Source: REEB481 sp964586595 (GTDB taxonomy: Bacteria; Bacteroidota; Bacteroidia; NS11-12g; UBA955). Taken from it: DNA of 64,000 nucleotides. The stretch is from positions 62,001-126,000 of the forward strand of contig CAZPHB010000003.1 in assembly GCA_964586595.1 (NCBI GenBank), given 5' to 3'. Made by a program: the position numbers and the translations under genes. The notes beneath the pieces were generated by a model, which saw only the letters and a program-made list of their open reading frames with translations, was not told the DNA's origin and did no database searches. The first letter of the stretch is position 1. Each line of letters opens with the position of its first letter. This document shows positions 43,923 through 52,375 of this stretch, piece after piece.

Positions 43923-43930
43923 CAAATTTA
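43923..43930 (-). promoter_or_regulatory. -7 box for the GT39-like gene, leaderless type
   Basis: TAAATTTG on the minus strand, an exact TAnnTTTG match, ends 4 nt (CGCC) before the ATG. The string TTTGCGCCATG is identical to that at the FTCD start. Confidence 0.5.
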
Positions 43931-43935
43931 ACGGA

Positions 43936-44049
43936 GGGTGAGCGGAGTCGAACCCGCCGTGAACGGAATGAAGTAATGGTTATGCGTTGTGGTCCTTAAG
44001 TTCTACTCCGCGCATCCGCCGCTAATGTTGGGTTCAACTCCGTTCACCC
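43936..44049. repeat. REP-like inverted pair (possible REPIN)
   Basis: GGGTGAGCGGAGTCGAACCC (43936-43955) and, inverted, GGGTTCAACTCCGTTCACCC (44030-44049) match at 18 of 20 positions. They lie 74 nt apart in a gap between two minus-strand genes, and each half can itself form a small hairpin. The GAGCGGAGTCGAA core resembles short repeats often seen between genes in Bacteroidota. Genome-wide copy number is needed to prove it. Confidence 0.5.
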
Positions 44050-44066
44050 AACAGTGACTGCATGGC

Positions 44067-45761
44067 TCAATACCCCAACAATTCCAGCTCTTTGGGATAA
44101 ACTACCCGGTAGCGAACCCTGATTTTTTGGGTTTCGGCAGGTTTCAGCGTGAGTTTCCAGGTGAGCTGTCCGCTTTCTTTATCCTGAATGGTTTTCACGC
44201 CGTTTGGGGTTTCAAATTTCACTTCGTCAATACGGATTTCTTCTGAAGTAGAAACCGGTATCTGATCCCGAATCTCCAGATTGATGGATTCTTTATTGGT
44301 ATTGTTCAACTGAATTTCATACCCCAGTTCCATGGATTTTTTGCCGCCCACCAGCTGACGCGTGGCGTAATTGCGAATCAACTTCCGTTCTGCGAGCACT
44401 TTTTTATCCTTCCCAAACGACAGCTTTAACGTGTCGGTTTCCGGGTTCAAATTCAGCTGGCTTTGTCCGGTGAAGCTTCCTTTGAAAAACAGATTTGCAG
44501 GGCCTGGCAGCAGGTTTAATTCCTGCCAGCCGGTTACATCCGCCACCAGGAACACGCTTTTTTCCAATTTGGGAATGGTGTAATAGCTGAAGTTGCCTGG
44601 CAGAGCATATTCCTTCAGTGAGACCAGCTGAATTTTTCCATCCGCAGGAATGGTGTAGGGAAGGGCAATTTCATAATCTACTGCGATGGCACTGCTGTTC
44701 ACGGCAATCAGGTTGCCCAGTGTTTGGGTGTTCAGCGACTTGCGCAGCCGATCCTGCCGCTGGTCGTCCATGTCTTCTTCCGCGCGCGACATCACCGCAA
44801 CTCCGGCCATTTCTTGCTGAACAGGCGGGGCATTTTGCATCCTGACGTCTTCCGCGTAGCCGTAATTCTCATAGTTTTTACTTCTGAAGCCGAACCCATC
44901 GTTTTTCTGCAGTACCGGCAGGTTGCTGCTGGTGTTTGGGGTTCCGGTGCTCAGGATGAGCGGCACCTGATTCCATTCTTCTCCGGAATTTTGGTACACA
45001 CTTGCTTTGCTGATCACACGTATCGGCTGATTGAGGCCTTCGGCACGCAAATCGTACAAAGGACTCCAGCCGGCGTTCTGAACCAGATACGTACATTCAA
45101 TCTCGGTGGCAGTGGCTTGTTCGCTGGCCAGTTGCAACACGATTTCGCCGGTAAGTTTGCTCGAGTTTCCGGAGCGTTCGGCAATTTGATTCCGCAGTTT
45201 GCTCACCTGCTCCTGCAGCTTGCCCATGCGCTGTACCACATCGAAATGCTCTTCGCGGATTTGATTCATGCGCGCGCGGAACAAGTCGGCTACCTTTTGC
45301 AACTCGGCGGCATTTACCCCGTTCTGACTTCCGGCAATACTTCTGTTGTTCAGGAAAATCTCAGATTCCTTTTCCAGCAAATTTTTCCGCGTTTCCAGTC
45401 TGCGGATTTCTGTTTCCAACAGGGCCACAGAATCTTTCCATTGTTGAATTTGCAGCGGCAACTTCACCGGAACCATGTAGTTATTTCGGAAGGTGGCACT
45501 GAGCACCGCCACATTATTGGTGCTGGAAACCTGAATGCTGGAAGCATTGATTTTTGGAGCTAAATTTCCCAGCGTGATGACGCTGACTCCCTTGGGAAGT
45601 TCTGTGCGTGCACTGCGATACACCTCAGCGCCCTGCAGGTATAATTTCACGCGTACAATTCTCGTGGGCGTGAGCGGATCCTGATATTGAGCAGCAAGGG
45701 GTTCCATGAATCCTGCCAAGCCCAGCAGGGGCAGGACTGCCGATAAAAGAATGCATTTCAT
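44067..45761 (-). CDS. DUF4139/MuiA-family (mucoidy inhibitor-like) exported protein
   Basis: A 564-residue protein with a signal peptide (MKCILLSAVLPLLGLAGFMEPLAAQ), an N-terminal DUF4140 strand-rich part (VKLYLQGAEVYRSARTELPKGVSVITLGNL), a long coiled coil at about residues 95-210 (DSVALLETEIRRLETRKNLLEKE, VQRMGKLQEQVSKLRNQ), and a C-terminal DUF4139 beta region (WSPLYDLRAEG...). The family is widespread and unexplained. The ATG at 45761 begins the signal peptide; an in-frame ATG at 45809 would precede a TACTTTCG box that ends 5 nt before 45761. Confidence 0.85.
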   Translation of the reverse strand: MKCILLSAVLPLLGLAGFMEPLAAQYQDPLTPTRIVRVKLYLQGAEVYRSARTELPKGVSVITLGNLAPKINASSIQVSSTNNVAVLSATFRNNYMVPVKLPLQIQQWKDSVALLETEIRRLETRKNLLEKESEIFLNNRSIAGSQNGVNAAELQKVADLFRARMNQIREEHFDVVQRMGKLQEQVSKLRNQIAERSGNSSKLTGEIVLQLASEQATATEIECTYLVQNAGWSPLYDLRAEGLNQPIRVISKASVYQNSGEEWNQVPLILSTGTPNTSSNLPVLQKNDGFGFRSKNYENYGYAEDVRMQNAPPVQQEMAGVAVMSRAEEDMDDQRQDRLRKSLNTQTLGNLIAVNSSAIAVDYEIALPYTIPADGKIQLVSLKEYALPGNFSYYTIPKLEKSVFLVADVTGWQELNLLPGPANLFFKGSFTGQSQLNLNPETDTLKLSFGKDKKVLAERKLIRNYATRQLVGGKKSMELGYEIQLNNTNKESINLEIRDQIPVSTSEEIRIDEVKFETPNGVKTIQDKESGQLTWKLTLKPAETQKIRVRYRVVYPKELELLGY

Positions 45762-45766
45762 GCCTT

Positions 45767-45774
45767 CGAAAGTA
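45767..45774 (-). promoter_or_regulatory. -7 box for the DUF4139 gene
   Basis: TACTTTCG on the minus strand, one mismatch to TAnnTTTG, ends 5 nt before the chosen ATG and supports that start over 45809. Confidence 0.4.
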
Positions 45775-45850
45775 CGACGCACCGTTGGTGTTATTTGAGG
45801 GAAAATCATGACCCTTCTATACCGGTTCGCCCGGGCAGGTAAATGCCGTA

Positions 45851-46378
45851 TTAATCTTTCCGGAAGAAACTCAGGGCGCTGCGGCCATACTTCCTGCCTT
45901 CGTTTGGCTGTGGATTGGGAAACAGGATGTCCGGCCGGTGTTCCAAGATAAACAAGCCACCGCTGCGCACCAGGGGCAGGGTTTTTGCGGGAAGTAACTG
46001 AATGCCGGGCAAGTCGTAGGGCGGGTCGGCAAATACCAGGTCGAATGCTGCGGGCTGGAATCGGTCAAGTTCCTGCAGCACATCGGCGCAACGCAGTTCC
46101 CAATGTTCCAGCGTCCATTCTTTTTTTATCTGCTGCCAGATCCGTTGGTTCTTGCGGTCGCGGTCCACGGAAACGACCTGACAGCCTCGGGAAAGAAACT
46201 CCAGTGATACAATTCCTGAGCCGGCAAACAAATCCAGGACCCGGAAGTGTTCAAAAGTGAATTGTTGTTCCAGCCGAGCGAACAGCGCCTCACGCATCAC
46301 ATCGGTGGTTGGCTTTACCTGCTCCGGGAAAACTGTTTTTAGGGTTTTTCCCGCCAGTTGTCCGCCTATAATGCGCAT
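45851..46378 (-). CDS. rsmD: 16S rRNA (guanine-966 N2)-methyltransferase
   Basis: A 175-residue SAM-dependent methyltransferase that modifies G966 of 16S rRNA. It has MRIIGGQLAGKTLKTVF and KPTTDVMREALFARL at the N terminus, the SAM-binding DLFAGSGIVSLEFLSRG, and the catalytic N-methylation motif FADPPYDL. Length is normal. Its start overlaps the end of the DUF3822 gene by 13 nt, so they form one operon. Confidence 0.93.
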   Translation of the reverse strand: MRIIGGQLAGKTLKTVFPEQVKPTTDVMREALFARLEQQFTFEHFRVLDLFAGSGIVSLEFLSRGCQVVSVDRDRKNQRIWQQIKKEWTLEHWELRCADVLQELDRFQPAAFDLVFADPPYDLPGIQLLPAKTLPLVRSGGLFILEHRPDILFPNPQPNEGRKYGRSALSFFRKD

Positions 46379-47100
46379 GCCGGTGTTTTGGCCAGAAGGT
46401 ACAACAACAAGGGGTCAGGTGGCAAATGTTCGCCTACCAATGCCCTGATACCATCGTAGGAAAAGGCACCAAAAAATCGGAAATATGAGGTAAAGTTACG
46501 GTATGGTTTGAAATCGTCGGGGCTGTTCAGCAGTAATTCACAAACTGCATCTTCAACCGGAATTCCGAGATCGCGGAGCGCTGCCACCAGGAAGTACAAA
46601 ACGGCATGTTCGTTATCGGCATGATGTTTCTGGTAATAAGCCAGTTGACCTCCGTTGAATATCATCACGTGTACGTGTGCATCCAACACCATGATCAGGT
46701 TGTAATTTTGAGTGCCGGCATGGGTGGCGCGTTCCTTGGCGATATGGTATAAAACTTCAGCCACCGGGATTTGTGCTTTGGCTGTTGCAACAGGGAATGC
46801 CGTGGCCAGTATCAGGTTGTCCAAAGGCTTTTCCTGAAGCACTGCTGCTTCCACCCAGGGCAATGCTTTGAGTCCGGAAAAGGCCTCGGGAATGAAGCTG
46901 CTTTCCGCATCCAGATTCAAACTGGGAACATCTGCAATTCCTTCGTCACCTTCGCGAATTTCATAGAACGAAGGATGGCCGTCCGCATCCCATCCCAAAC
47001 AATAAACTTTGCCGTCGTGCACGGCAATACGCATTTCCTGAGCCGACTCACGGCTCTTGAATTGCCAAAACACCCTAGTTGATTCAGGCCTTTCCGCCAT
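46366..47100 (-). CDS. DUF3822 family protein
   Basis: A 244-residue protein recognised as DUF3822, a Bacteroidota family typically found next to rsmD and coaD, as here (rsmD overlaps it by 13 nt). Patterns include HIAKERATHAGTQNYNLIMVLDAHVHVMIFNGGQL and EHAVLYFLVAALRDLGI, which suggest an ASKHA/actin-like or pilus-ATPase-like fold, but no function is established. No signal peptide. A perfect -7 box (TATCTTTG) ends 5 nt before the ATG, so a leaderless mRNA is predicted. Confidence 0.8.
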   Translation of the reverse strand: MAERPESTRVFWQFKSRESAQEMRIAVHDGKVYCLGWDADGHPSFYEIREGDEGIADVPSLNLDAESSFIPEAFSGLKALPWVEAAVLQEKPLDNLILATAFPVATAKAQIPVAEVLYHIAKERATHAGTQNYNLIMVLDAHVHVMIFNGGQLAYYQKHHADNEHAVLYFLVAALRDLGIPVEDAVCELLLNSPDDFKPYRNFTSYFRFFGAFSYDGIRALVGEHLPPDPLLLYLLAKTPACAL

Positions 47101-47105
47101 TCGGG

Positions 47106-47113
47106 CAAAGATA
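47106..47113 (-). promoter_or_regulatory. -7 box for DUF3822-rsmD, leaderless type
   Basis: TATCTTTG on the minus strand, an exact TAnnTTTG match, ends 5 nt (CCCGA) before the DUF3822 ATG. Confidence 0.5.
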
Positions 47114-47231
47114 AATCCAAAACCTGCATCTGTACTCGGGCTTCCATCTTGTTGCGATGCAGGTCAAACCGCATGATAAATTCTTTATGCAGCAGTTGCT
47201 CAAGCTCCGCATTTCTGCACGAAAATATTCC

Positions 47232-47239
47232 CAACTTTG
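47232..47239 (+). promoter_or_regulatory. -7 box for the second ABC exporter
   Basis: CAACTTTG, one mismatch to TAnnTTTG, ends 8 nt before the ATG at 47248. It supports that start over an in-frame ATG at 47149, which overlaps the opposing promoter region. Confidence 0.4.
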
Positions 47240-47247
47240 CCGGCCTT

Positions 47248-49014
47248 ATGTCGAAACCTCCTTTTTGGAAACAATTGGACTGGAAACTTTTGCGCAGGGT
47301 TTTGTTGATTGCAAGGCCCTTTCGCCCATTGCTGAGGATTTCGGCCGTGCTTACCATCCTGCAGGGATTGTTGGTTGGTTTGCAGCCCTACCTTATCCAA
47401 CAAACACTCGACGTACAGGTGGCCGGCCGCGATGTAAACGGCATTGCACGCATGAGCCTGATTTTACTTGGGTTGGTATTGCTTCAGGCGCTGATCACCT
47501 TCCTTTCAGGTTATTTTAGTGCCCGCGCCGGGCAGGAAGTGGTGCGCACCCTGCGCAATTACGTGTACGAACACCTGGTGGCCCTGCGGATGAAGTTCTA
47601 TGACAAAACGCCTGTGGGAACCCTGGTCACACGAACCATCAGCGACATTGAAACCATCGCCGACCTCTTTTCTGCCGGATTGATCACCATTGCCGGAGAT
47701 ATTTTTCAATTGCTGGTCATCCTCTTCTTTATGGTTTGGATGAACTGGAAACTCACCATCATCTCCTTATCGGTATTGCCCATTTTGCTTTATGCTGCCC
47801 AGAAGTTCCGCATTGGCGTGCGCGACAGTTTTCAGGAAGTACGCGCTCAGGTGGCCAGGCTTAATGCTTTTGTTCAGGAACGCATCACCGGCATGCAGGT
47901 GGTGCAATTGTTCCACAGAGAAGATGTTGAGTTTGAACGCTTCGAAAAAATCAATCGCGACCATCGGGAAGCACATGTGAAAGGTGTGTTCTATTATTCT
48001 GTGTTTTTCCCTGTGGTGGAACTGATTGTGGCGCTTACGTTTGCCCTGCTGGTTTGGTATGGTGCCCAGGGAATGTTGGCAGGAACGGTTGCCTTTGGTG
48101 AAATCACTGCGTTCATCCTATTCATCAATTTGTTCTTCAGGCCGGTACGCGCCGTGGCAGATCGCTTCAACAACATTCAGATGGGCCTGGTTGCCGTGGA
48201 GCGCATTTTTAAGTTGATGGATGAAACCGAAAACCGCGAGCAGCAAGGTACCCTCGATGCCGATCAGCTGCGCGGTGACATCCGTTTTGAGCACGTAAAC
48301 TTTTCTTACGAAGCCTCAACGCCTGTGCTTCATGACCTGAGCTTTCATCTGGAATCAGGTAAAACCCTGGCAATTGTGGGCCCTACAGGCGCGGGAAAAA
48401 CGTCCATCATCGGACTGCTTAGTAGATTTTATGAACATCAGCAGGGCCAGATTCTCATGGATGGGGTGAACATCGAATCGTACCGCCTGGAAAGCCTGCG
48501 CAGGCGCATTGCAGTGGTGCTGCAGGATGTATTTCTGTTCTCAGGTTCTGTGTATGACAACATGCGGATGAAAGATCCGGAGGTTTCTGAAGCGCGACTG
48601 GCAGCGGTGGCTCGTTCCATTGGCGCTTACGAATTTATTGAGCAATTGCCCGGCGGATTTTCCTTCAATGTGATGGAACGAGGTTCTGCTTTATCGGTGG
48701 GACAAAGACAACTGATCAGTTTCATCAGGGCCCTGAGCACAGATCCGGCGGTCATCATTCTGGATGAAGCCACCAGCAGCGTGGACAGCGAAACGGAAGC
48801 GCTCATCCAGAAAGCCATTGGCAAAATGCTTGAAGGAAGAACCGGGATTGTCATTGCACACCGGCTCAGCACCATTAAAAACGCGGATTACATTATGGTG
48901 CTTGACCAGGGTCGCTGTGTGCAATGGGGAACCCATGATCAGTTGCTCGAAACTTCCGGTTTGTACCAAACCTTATACCGCAGCCAGTTTGGAATGAAAC
49001 AGGCTGAAAGCTGA
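47248..49014 (+). CDS. ABC exporter, fused permease-ATPase (MsbA/MdlB-like)
   Basis: A 588-residue half-transporter: a six-helix export domain (begins PFWKQLDWKLLRRVLLI; about residues 15-320) and an ATPase with Walker A GPTGAGKTS, LRRRIAVVLQDVFLFSGSV, and Walker B VIILDEATSSVD, followed by AHRLSTI. The signature is the slightly variant LSVGQRQLI in place of LSGGQRQ, a change also common in the MdlB group. It acts as a dimer exporting an unknown substrate. It is the second such exporter here but not similar enough to be a recent duplicate. Divergent from DUF3822. Confidence 0.9.
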   Translation: MSKPPFWKQLDWKLLRRVLLIARPFRPLLRISAVLTILQGLLVGLQPYLIQQTLDVQVAGRDVNGIARMSLILLGLVLLQALITFLSGYFSARAGQEVVRTLRNYVYEHLVALRMKFYDKTPVGTLVTRTISDIETIADLFSAGLITIAGDIFQLLVILFFMVWMNWKLTIISLSVLPILLYAAQKFRIGVRDSFQEVRAQVARLNAFVQERITGMQVVQLFHREDVEFERFEKINRDHREAHVKGVFYYSVFFPVVELIVALTFALLVWYGAQGMLAGTVAFGEITAFILFINLFFRPVRAVADRFNNIQMGLVAVERIFKLMDETENREQQGTLDADQLRGDIRFEHVNFSYEASTPVLHDLSFHLESGKTLAIVGPTGAGKTSIIGLLSRFYEHQQGQILMDGVNIESYRLESLRRRIAVVLQDVFLFSGSVYDNMRMKDPEVSEARLAAVARSIGAYEFIEQLPGGFSFNVMERGSALSVGQRQLISFIRALSTDPAVIILDEATSSVDSETEALIQKAIGKMLEGRTGIVIAHRLSTIKNADYIMVLDQGRCVQWGTHDQLLETSGLYQTLYRSQFGMKQAES

Positions 49015-49050
49015 TGCCTGCTGCTGTATAGGAAATTGATGCAATTCCTG

Positions 49051-49058
49051 CATTTTTG
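49051..49058 (+). promoter_or_regulatory. -7 box for the M1 peptidase gene
   Basis: CATTTTTG, one mismatch to TAnnTTTG, ends 4 nt before the ATG at 49063 and supports this start over ATG 49039 upstream. Confidence 0.4.
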
Positions 49059-49062
49059 TTGC

Positions 49063-52000
49063 ATGCATCGTGCATCCATCTTCAGCTTGTTGTTTTGCGC
49101 AGGAAGCCTTTACGCGCAGGCATTTCAGAACGAACCTTTTGCGCTGCAATGGCAGGTGCGCAATAACTACCGCAGCAGCAGCAACCCGCTGTACTGGAAA
49201 CATAAAACACCAACACCGGGTTACTGGCAGCAGGATGTGCATTACCGCATCAAAGCTGTATTGGATGATACCGCCGAGCGCATAGATGCAAAGCTGGAAC
49301 TGACCTATTTCAACAACAGCCCCGACACGCTCAGGCAGGTGTTTTTTCATCTGTATCAGAATGCCTTTCAGCCGGAATCCTACCTGGACAGGTTGTATGG
49401 GTCGAATAAAGTAAGGCCTGAATGGGGAAGGTACGAAGCTCAAAAGCTGGGTACACGCGTGAACCATATTGCTTGCACACACGGCAGCGATATCAGGCAG
49501 CAGTTTACACCGCTGAAGCCGTGGTATGACAATACGGTGATGGGTATGGATTTGCCGTTTGCCCTGAATCCCGGCGACAGCATGGTGTTCCGCATAGATT
49601 TTAATACCTGGTTTGACCGCGGCTCGGTGCGCCGCCGCATGAAGGTGTATGATGTGGACAGCGGATACAAGCACTTCAATACCGTACACTGGTATCCCCG
49701 CATCAGCGTGTACGACCGCAAGTTTGGCTGGGATGTACAACAACATCTGGAACATGAATTTTATGGTGATTTTGGCACCTTCGATGTAGAGCTCTACCTG
49801 CCGGCACATTATGTCACTGAAGCAACCGGAACACTCATCAACCCGGAACAGGCTTATGCCGATGGTTTGCGTGAAAAAGCGGATATGGCGCGCTACAAAA
49901 CCAAGGAACAGGCGGAAAGCCTTCCCCTGCTGCTGGCCAATCCGCGTATGCGCAGGATTTGGCGTTACCACGCAGAAAATGTGCACGATTTCGCCTGGAC
50001 TGCAGACCCAACATACAGGATGATGGAAACAAATTGGGAAGGGGTGAAATGTGTGGCGATTGCCGAACAGCGCCATGCGCCCAAATGGCAACCAACCGCA
50101 GGGTTTGTGGCCTTTGTGGTAAGCACCTATTCTCGCGATTTCGGTCGTTATGCGTATCCTAAAATGGTTGCCGCCGACGCCCGCGACGGCATGGAATATC
50201 CCATGCTTACGCTGGATGGCGGTGAATGGCCTTCACATCAGGGGCTCATCGCACATGAAGTAGGCCACAACTGGTTCTTCGGGATGGTTGGCAACAACGA
50301 AACCTACCGCGCCAGCCTCGATGAAGGATTTACTCAATTCCTTACCAGTTGGTGCTTGCGACGCTACCGCAACGAATTCAAACATCCAAACAACATTGAC
50401 GACGGTACCGTTTATGGCCGCTACCTCTACGACGCCATGGATCAAACCGATCCTATCCTCAATACGCACAGCGACGACTTCAATGGCGCTTTAGGCCACG
50501 GGGGCGGATACAGTCATGTGTACATGAAAACGGCTACCATGCTCTACAACCTGGAATATGTGCTGGGAAAGGAACGATTCCTCGAAGCCATGAAGTACTA
50601 TTTCAATACCTGGAAGATTGCCCATCCTTATGTGGAAGATTTCCGTCAGGCCGTGCATGAATCCTCAAAAGTGGACTTGGTTTGGTTCTTCGACCAATGG
50701 TTCGAAACCACCAAAACCGCAGACTATGCCATCAAAAAGGTGAAAAAACTGGAGCAAACTGCCGATGGATATCAATACAGCATTACCCTGAAACGCAAAG
50801 GTGATATGGTGATGCCCGTTGATTTGCTCGTGCAAACAAAGTCGGGCGAAAACCAAATGGTGCTGATTCCCAATACCTATTTTAGGAAGGATTATGTTCC
50901 GGCTTATGAATCGGCCTTGATTCCCATTCAAAAAATTACTGAGGCTCAAAATGTCTGGTCGGGTTGGGCCAACATCAACCGCGAATACACCCTGAAACTC
51001 CGCACCTCCAGTCCCATACAAAACCTCATCATCGACCCTTCCCAGCGGCTGGCCGACGTATATCAGCTGGATAACAGGCTGAACGATCGTTGCGTAAGGC
51101 TGAAATCACTGCGATGGAACAAGGTTGGCGACATGCACCAATACGTATGGCGGGTAAATCCGGACATCTGGTACAATAAAGTGGATCGGGTGAAGCTTGG
51201 CATCAGTTTCTCCGGCAATTATGCCATGCGCAAGCATCGTCTGGATGGGTTTTTCTGGGTAAATGCTGCGGCTGCAATGGATCCTGAATCACCGATGCGT
51301 TCCGGCAACCTGTTCTCGCTTTCCCTGGATTATACCAACCGCGTTGGACGGCTGTTTGAATACAACCTGCGCCATGAGTGGCTAGACGGCCTTCAGGTAG
51401 CACAGGCAGGGATTTCCAAGCGCTGGGCGGCAAATACTGCATACGCCAACTACCGATACATGAAACGCTGGGATATGCGCTATGTTTTTGGTGGAACCCT
51501 ACGCGACCAATTTGGCAACCTGCCCGGCTGGTGGGACGAAGCGCGCTGGGGGGCTGCTCGTAATGCCAGCTTCAATTTCGGACTGAAACACGATTATCGC
51601 TACGTAAAAGGTACAGGACAAATGCACCTCTTTGCCCGCAGCGCTGCCCCCGGAAGTCAGGTGCAATACAATTGGCTTGGCTTGGAAGTCATCAACAGAA
51701 ACAAGCTGGGTAAAATTGATTTAAACACGCGTTTTTTCGGTCAATTCTCGGCACAAAGTCTGCCTTTTGAGAGTGCATTATATGCAGCGGGGGCAAATCC
51801 TGAGCAGCAATGGCACGACAGCAAGTTTACCCGTTCTGACTGGCACAACCAGTTTGGAAGGGCACAGCAGCAGTTGATCTGGCAGCAAGGCGGAGGCCTC
51901 AACCTGCGTGGTTTTTCCAATTCGCTGGTTGCACAGAATTACGGCGACAGCACAGTGTCTTTGCTCCGTGGCAATGCAGGATTGTCTGCTTCCGCCGAAC

Positions 52001-52305
52001 TGGACCTGGATCGCCTTATTCGCTTTTCGCCCAAGTTTACCCGCAATTGGCTGAAGGCAGATGTGTATTTGTTTGCCGACGCAGGTTTGATGCGACCCAA
52101 TCAGGCATTCAGAAATTATGCACCCGTGCTGATGGCAAATGCCGGTTTCGGAACAGCCTGGACCATCAGCAATCTGTTTGGTAAACGCGGTGCCGCCCCC
52201 ATTACGCTGCGCTTCGATGTGCCGCTATTGCGCAACATTACCCCTGACGGGAAACCTGTGATCAACCAACGTTTCCTCGTTTTTGGGGTGAACCGCAGCT
52301 TCTGA
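49063..52305 (+). CDS. M1-family zinc metallopeptidase (exported)
   Basis: A 1080-residue exported peptidase of the gluzincin M1 family. The signal peptide MHRASIFSLLFCAGSLYAQ is followed by an N-terminal beta domain, then the zinc site HEVGH at residues 398-402 with the third ligand Glu421 (HExxH-18-E) and the upstream EYPMLTLDGGEW, the exopeptidase region. After the catalytic half there is a further C-terminal region, extra to classical aminopeptidase N, rich in aromatic beta-strands and ending VNQRFLVFGVNRSF, which may be a barrel or barrel-like anchor. The ATG at 49063 is chosen over 49039 because a clean signal peptide and a promoter box support it. Confidence 0.88.
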   Translation: MHRASIFSLLFCAGSLYAQAFQNEPFALQWQVRNNYRSSSNPLYWKHKTPTPGYWQQDVHYRIKAVLDDTAERIDAKLELTYFNNSPDTLRQVFFHLYQNAFQPESYLDRLYGSNKVRPEWGRYEAQKLGTRVNHIACTHGSDIRQQFTPLKPWYDNTVMGMDLPFALNPGDSMVFRIDFNTWFDRGSVRRRMKVYDVDSGYKHFNTVHWYPRISVYDRKFGWDVQQHLEHEFYGDFGTFDVELYLPAHYVTEATGTLINPEQAYADGLREKADMARYKTKEQAESLPLLLANPRMRRIWRYHAENVHDFAWTADPTYRMMETNWEGVKCVAIAEQRHAPKWQPTAGFVAFVVSTYSRDFGRYAYPKMVAADARDGMEYPMLTLDGGEWPSHQGLIAHEVGHNWFFGMVGNNETYRASLDEGFTQFLTSWCLRRYRNEFKHPNNIDDGTVYGRYLYDAMDQTDPILNTHSDDFNGALGHGGGYSHVYMKTATMLYNLEYVLGKERFLEAMKYYFNTWKIAHPYVEDFRQAVHESSKVDLVWFFDQWFETTKTADYAIKKVKKLEQTADGYQYSITLKRKGDMVMPVDLLVQTKSGENQMVLIPNTYFRKDYVPAYESALIPIQKITEAQNVWSGWANINREYTLKLRTSSPIQNLIIDPSQRLADVYQLDNRLNDRCVRLKSLRWNKVGDMHQYVWRVNPDIWYNKVDRVKLGISFSGNYAMRKHRLDGFFWVNAAAAMDPESPMRSGNLFSLSLDYTNRVGRLFEYNLRHEWLDGLQVAQAGISKRWAANTAYANYRYMKRWDMRYVFGGTLRDQFGNLPGWWDEARWGAARNASFNFGLKHDYRYVKGTGQMHLFARSAAPGSQVQYNWLGLEVINRNKLGKIDLNTRFFGQFSAQSLPFESALYAAGANPEQQWHDSKFTRSDWHNQFGRAQQQLIWQQGGGLNLRGFSNSLVAQNYGDSTVSLLRGNAGLSASAELDLDRLIRFSPKFTRNWLKADVYLFADAGLMRPNQAFRNYAPVLMANAGFGTAWTISNLFGKRGAAPITLRFDVPLLRNITPDGKPVINQRFLVFGVNRSF

Positions 52306-52342
52306 AACCCGATACCAAATTCTTAATCTTCTGCACTCCCAC

Positions 52343-52367
52343 AAACCAAGCGTAATTCCGTTGGTTT
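52343..52367. repeat. 7-bp inverted repeat upstream of the SDR gene
   Basis: AAACCAA (52343-52349) and TTGGTTT (52361-52367) around an 11-nt centre, 8 nt before the SDR ATG. It has no T-run, so a dyad operator for an unknown regulator is more likely than a terminator, but this is a guess. Confidence 0.3.
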
Positions 52368-52375
52368 AATAAGGG

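Noticed and set aside
43936..43955. tRNA-like T-arm string GGTTCGACTCC on the minus strand
   Set aside because: No acceptor stem, anticodon arm or CCA-compatible end could be built around it. The inverted second copy points to a REP-like repeat.
44724..45563. 279-codon open frame on the plus strand over DUF4139
   Set aside because: Shadow of the minus-strand DUF4139 gene, which has signal peptide, coiled coil and domain signatures.
16500..48900. The two ABC exporters as a recent duplication
   Set aside because: They have the same length but differ widely in helices and signature motif (VSGGEKQR versus LSVGQRQL), so they are distant paralogues.
48973..50091. Long open frame (372 codons) on the minus strand
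   Set aside because: It is antisense to the M1 peptidase signal and catalytic region, which has clear family motifs on the plus strand. Its translation is Cys/His-rich without recognisable domains.
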